Of a stretch of DNA of 19,522 nucleotides, positions 15,686-19,522 are shown piece by piece. Under the pieces are notes generated by a model that was given only the letters and a program-made list of their open reading frames with translations, ran no database searches and was not told the origin of the DNA. The stretch's first letter is position 1. The number at the start of each line of letters is the position of its first letter. Source of the stretch: JBIOUF01 sp044866695 (GTDB taxonomy: Bacteria; Actinomycetota; Actinomycetes; Propionibacteriales; Nocardioidaceae); the NCBI GenBank assembly GCA_044866695.1, contig JBIOUF010000282.1:1-19522 (forward strand), given 5' to 3'. The position numbers and the translations under genes are program-made.

Positions 15686-16515
15686 ATGACCACACCTCAT
15701 GAAGCCGCACACGCAGACGTGACGGTGCTGCGGGCGTACGCCGACGGGACCGCGTCACCGGTCGCCGCGGCTTCCGTGGAGGAGCACCTGATGCTCTGCG
15801 GCTCCTGCCGGGAGACGTTCGCACCGTTGGTGCCCGCACCCCCGTTGGACGAGACCTGGGCCCGGATCCGCACGCGGGTCGAGGCGCCACGACCCAGCGC
15901 CGCGGAGCGGCTCGCCACCCGGCTCGGCCTGTCCGCGGAGTCCGCGCGGATCCTGTGCGCGGTGCCGGCGTTCCGGGGCGCCTGGATGCTCGGCGTCTTC
16001 GTGGTGACGCTGTTCTCGCTCACCGCCGGCGCTGCGGCGGAGCAGTTCGGGCTGGCCATCTTCCTCCTGCTCGCCCCGCTGGCGCCGGTCGCCGGCGTGG
16101 CGGCCTGTTTCGGTGGCGATGCCGACCCGTGCTTCGAGCTGGTGACCGTGACGCCGTACTCGTCGTTCCGCCTGCTCCTGCTACGCACCGCGGGGGTGCT
16201 GGCCACGGCGGTGCCGGCCGCCGTCCTGGTCGGCTATCTCCTGCCCGGTCCGGCCTGGCTCGCGGTCGCGTGGCTGACGCCGGCCGTGGCGGCGGTGGTG
16301 TCGACGCTGGTGCTCGGGCCAGTCGTCGGCGCCACGCCGGCCGCCGTCATCGTCGCAGCGCCGTGGACGGCGGCGGTCATGCTGGCCGCCTACGCCCGCG
16401 AACCGCTCGGTCTCGTCGGGCCCGCGGCTCAGGTGGTCCTCGCGACGGTGGCGGTCGCCGCCGTCGTCGTTCTCCTCGTCCGTCAGCACTCCTTCGACCA
16501 TCTAGGCAGGCAGTC

Positions 16516-16519
<4 letters not shown>
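15686..16519 (+). CDS. Zinc-finger anti-sigma factor with about six membrane helices
   Basis: Likely binds and silences the ECF sigma factor encoded just upstream. The 277-residue protein has an N-terminal cytoplasmic domain with the H-x3-C-x2-C zinc motif of ZAS/zf-HC2 anti-sigma factors: His34, Cys38 and Cys41 in EEHLMLCGSCRETF. A linker rich in Arg and Pro follows. Then come about six hydrophobic segments near residues 98-117, 121-142, 164-186, 189-211, 217-236 and 243-266. Most characterised anti-sigma factors of this type have none or one membrane helix, so the large membrane part may sense a signal or contact the transporter encoded downstream. The start at 15686 has AAGGGG ahead of it. 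The stop overlaps the ABC ATPase start by four bases (ATGA, 16516-16519). Binding to the sigma factor is inferred from the motif and gene order. Confidence 0.82.
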
Positions 16520-17378
<859 letters not shown>

Positions 17379-17382
<4 letters not shown>

Positions 17383-18242
17383 CCGCGGCAACCCTCGACA
17401 CCAGGGCCCCCGCACCACCGAGCCCGGTACCCACGCTGAGGGCACTGGCCCTGGCCGACGCCCGCAGGTACGCCAAGCACCCGCTGTACCTCTTCGGCGT
17501 CGCGCTGATGGTCCTCACCGCGGCCACCTATCCCGGGGACGTGAGCTCCCGCAACGAGACGGCCGCACCCTTCACGGTAGGGATCGCCTTCGCCCTCGGC
17601 GTGTTCGGCTTCGTGGTGGCCCACCGGCTGACCACCTCGCTGCGACGCACCCGAGACCTCGCCGACACCGCGCCGGTCTCCGCGCAGATGCGCACCGGCG
17701 CGCTGTGCCTGGCCTGCCTCGTCCCGGCGGCGACCGGCACCATGTTCACCATCTACGCGGTGCTCGCCGCGCGCTGGTGGCCTCCCGACCTGCCTCCTGG
17801 TGGCCGGGTGGCGTGGTTCCCCGACGAGCCGGACCTGGCCGTCCTCGCCATGCTCCTGGCGACCGGGCCGGTGGCCGCCCTCGGCGGACCCCTGCTCGGC
17901 GTGGCCGTCGCGCGCTGGGCGCCGTTCCGCGGCTCCGCGCTCGTCGGCATGGTCGTCCTGACCGTCGGGTGCACGGCGGCGATCGAGGAGGCACCACCGT
18001 GGCGGGTGCTGCCACCGTGGGCGGCCCTCGTCGACGAGCGCGCCGAGAACGGCATCGTGGTCTGGTCCAGACTGGTACCCGGCGTCGTGCCGCAGTGGTA
18101 CCTCGGCTACACACTCTGCCTGTGCGGCCTCGCCGTCGTCGCGGCCCTGCTGCGCGACGCCCCCGACCGGCGCCGGCTGCTGGGCGTCGGGTCCGCGCTG
18201 GCGCTGGGAGCCGTGGCCTGCCTCGTGCTCACGGTGGCGTGA
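17379..18242 (+). CDS. Polytopic membrane protein, probable ABC transporter permease
   Basis: A 287-residue integral membrane protein without a motif I can assign to a named family. After a Pro/Ala-rich N-terminus, hydrophobic segments lie near residues 36-51, 65-83, 106-131, 153-178, 186-202, 239-258 and 265-286. Short Arg-rich loops (HRLTTSLRRTRDLADTAPVS, 82-101) separate some of them. The loop containing RRTRDLADTAPVS resembles the cytoplasmic coupling loop of ABC-2-type permeases, which contact the ATPase. Four-base overlaps at both ends (17379-17382 with the ATPase and 18239-18242 with the next gene) indicate translational coupling and equal dosage. The permease role is inferred from this context. 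The open frame reaches back into the ATPase gene, but the ATG at 17379 fits the overlap pattern. Confidence 0.78.
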
Positions 18243-18850
18243 CGGTCATGCCCGTCGGGACCCTCGCCGCGAGGCGGCTGACCGTGCCGCTCCCGGCCAT
18301 GGTCGCGGCGGGCACGGCGGTCGTCATGGTCGCGCTCGCCGGGATGGCGTTCGCATCCGGGAGCCCGCCGCTCGTGCTGCGCGTCGCCGAGCTGACCCTC
18401 GCCGGCGGCGCGGCGTACCTCCTGGACGACCCGGCGGCCCCGGTGACCACCCCCACCCCCCGCGGCGTCTGGCGGCGCCGGGCGCCGCATCTCCTCTGCG
18501 GCGGAGCAACCCTGGCCGTCGGCTGGCTGGTCGTCGCCGTGCTGCTGAGGGTGCAGGGGTCGGAGCTGTCGACCCGGCGAGTCGCGGGGGAGGTCGTCGG
18601 GCTGACCTGCCTGGCGGTCGCGGCGTCCGCGGTGTGCCTCCGGCGCGGGGACCGCGAGCCGGGCAACGCCGTCGCGACGGGCGTACTGCTGCTCGGGCTG
18701 ACTGCGGTCATGGTCGAGGCGTTCACCGGGCTGAGCATCTTCGTGCCCTTCGGGTCGCCGGCCGTGGTGCAGCAGGTCGCGTGGCTCACGGCGGCGCTCG
18801 CCGGCTGTGTCGTCGCCGCGGTCGCGTCGAAGGAGCCGGGGACCCGGTAG
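18239..18850 (+). CDS. Polytopic membrane protein, second membrane component of the ABC operon
   Basis: A 203-residue hydrophobic protein of no recognised family. Membrane segments lie near residues 17-39, 45-62, 84-104, 117-133, 145-170 and 178-196. A loop with TTPTPRGVWRRRAPH lies between the second and third. The GTG start overlaps the previous stop (GTGA, 18239-18242), repeating the junction pattern of this operon; an ATG three codons later (18248) is an equally possible start. It is the last gene of the set: after the stop comes a 74-base gap, then a phosphatase gene of a different kind. It may be a second permease subunit or an accessory membrane protein. It lacks an ATPase or substrate-binding domain, so its role is inferred from gene order alone. 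Confidence 0.72.
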   Translation: MTVMPVGTLAARRLTVPLPAMVAAGTAVVMVALAGMAFASGSPPLVLRVAELTLAGGAAYLLDDPAAPVTTPTPRGVWRRRAPHLLCGGATLAVGWLVVAVLLRVQGSELSTRRVAGEVVGLTCLAVAASAVCLRRGDREPGNAVATGVLLLGLTAVMVEAFTGLSIFVPFGSPAVVQQVAWLTAALAGCVVAAVASKEPGTR

Positions 18851-18924
18851 CGCCGCTGGACATCGGCAGGCACCCGACGACGGTCTGGCCGGCGCGCACT
18901 GGGTCCGGCATCCTGGGTCACCTG

Positions 18925-19522
18925 ATGAGTGAGGGCTACCGGCTGCTGCCGGAGGGCGCGGAGCGCGACTACACCCACGTGCTGCTGATGCGTCACGGAC
19001 AGACCCAGGCTCGCGCCGAGGGCCCCGAGAGCGGACGCGGGCTGTCAGCGAAGGGCGTCACCGACGTGGCGGCGATGGGGCGCCGGCTCGCCGAATGGGT
19101 GTCGCTGGGGCAGGACGGCTTCGACGTGGCGGCGGTTCGTCACGGGCCCTACCGGCAGGTGGCCCACACGATGAGCATCGTGCGCCGTGCCCTCGCTGCC
19201 GAGGGCGTCGAGTGGCCGAGCGACATGCGGGCGACCGAGGCCCTGGACCCGCACGTGTTCTGGGCGAAGAGGACGGCTCCGGAGGACGTGAAGTCGTGGT
19301 CCAGTCCGTCGCAAGCCTCGAACCGCCGCACCCGGGCGCTGCTCATCGTCGGCCACGAGCCCCAGCTGTCGCTGATCGCTCGAGCGCTGACGAAGCCGCA
19401 GCTGTCCCGGATCGGTCGCTCGCACGTCACGCCCTCCGCGGGCGTGTCGTGCATCCGGCTCCGGTCGCCGTACCGCTTGCGCAGAGGTCGAGTCCTGTGG
19501 CTCATCGAGCCGGGGGACGACG
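18925..19522 (+). CDS. Histidine phosphatase superfamily protein (SixA/phosphoglycerate-mutase-like), 3' end cut by window
   Basis: The frame stays open to the window end (199 codons visible), so the C-terminus is missing. The phosphate-accepting RHG motif is in HVLLMRHGQT (His24), followed by GLSAKGVTDVAAMGRRLAEW, the usual LTxxGxxQA-like helix. The second catalytic His144 is in LLIVGHEPQLSLIAR, typical of SixA-type phosphohistidine phosphatases. The middle Arg-containing block normally reading like SPxxRARQTA is altered here to AVRHGPYRQVAHT (70-82). Such proteins remove phosphate from phosphohistidine proteins or small molecules; the substrate is unknown. The ATG at 18925 is the nearest plausible start, but no clear Shine-Dalgarno sequence precedes it, and the frame is open upstream into the previous gene. 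It may or may not share the transcript of the ABC operon 74 bases upstream. Confidence 0.8.
   Translation, partial: MSEGYRLLPEGAERDYTHVLLMRHGQTQARAEGPESGRGLSAKGVTDVAAMGRRLAEWVSLGQDGFDVAAVRHGPYRQVAHTMSIVRRALAAEGVEWPSDMRATEALDPHVFWAKRTAPEDVKSWSSPSQASNRRTRALLIVGHEPQLSLIARALTKPQLSRIGRSHVTPSAGVSCIRLRSPYRLRRGRVLWLIEPGDD

Noticed and set aside
18888..18909. Terminator hairpin after the ABC operon (GCCGG/CCGGC)
   Set aside because: The stem is only 5 bp with a 12-base loop and no T tract.

Overview
The window is GC-rich throughout, with strongly GC-biased third codon positions. It uses GTG starts and 4-base gene overlaps and carries zinc-finger anti-sigma regulation, all of which suggests a high-GC actinobacterium. 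A dispersed palindromic repeat with the ends tggttgaggagc / gtctcgaaacca resembles repeats I recall from Nocardioides-type genomes, but the genus is only a guess.

Region 1 (29-3967, + strand) is a compact aromatic-degradation operon for the protocatechuate 4,5-(meta)-cleavage pathway. Its four genes lie in the order aldolase (ligK/galC-like), 2-pyrone-4,6-dicarboxylate lactonase (ligI-like), a single-chain protocatechuate 4,5-dioxygenase in which the LigA-like alpha part is fused in front of the LigB-like beta part, and CHMS dehydrogenase (ligC-like). Dioxygenase, LigC and LigI convert protocatechuate to oxalomesaconate, and LigK splits the final aldol into pyruvate and oxaloacetate. The hydratase that links them (LigJ) is not in the window. 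Region 2 (4043-5530, +) is a lone cobyric acid synthase gene, cobQ, possibly on a leaderless transcript.

Region 3 (5657 to about 14146, - strand) is one very large gene of about 2,830 codons for a membrane enzyme of the cyclic beta-1,2-glucan synthase (NdvB/ChvB/Cgs) type. It has an N-terminal GT84-like glucosyltransferase, membrane helices, a middle glycoamylase/GH189-like domain and a C-terminal GH94-like phosphorylase domain. A 92-residue, three-helix membrane protein lies upstream on the same strand, and the gap between them holds two perfect palindromes.

Region 4 (14903-18850, +) is a five-gene regulatory/transport operon: ECF sigma factor, zinc-binding anti-sigma factor with about six membrane helices, ABC ATPase and two polytopic membrane proteins. 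Three of the four junctions are 4-base overlaps. The sigma/anti-sigma junction instead contains about 245 bases of tandem 30-base repeats and an inverted pair of palindromic repeats, apparently inserted at what was once also an ATGA overlap. Region 5 (18925 to the right edge, +) is a histidine phosphatase gene cut off by the window end.

No tRNA, rRNA, CRISPR array or transposase gene was seen. The most unusual items are the repeat-filled sigma/anti-sigma junction, the full-length cyclic-glucan-synthase-like enzyme in a probable Gram-positive, and the fused dioxygenase.
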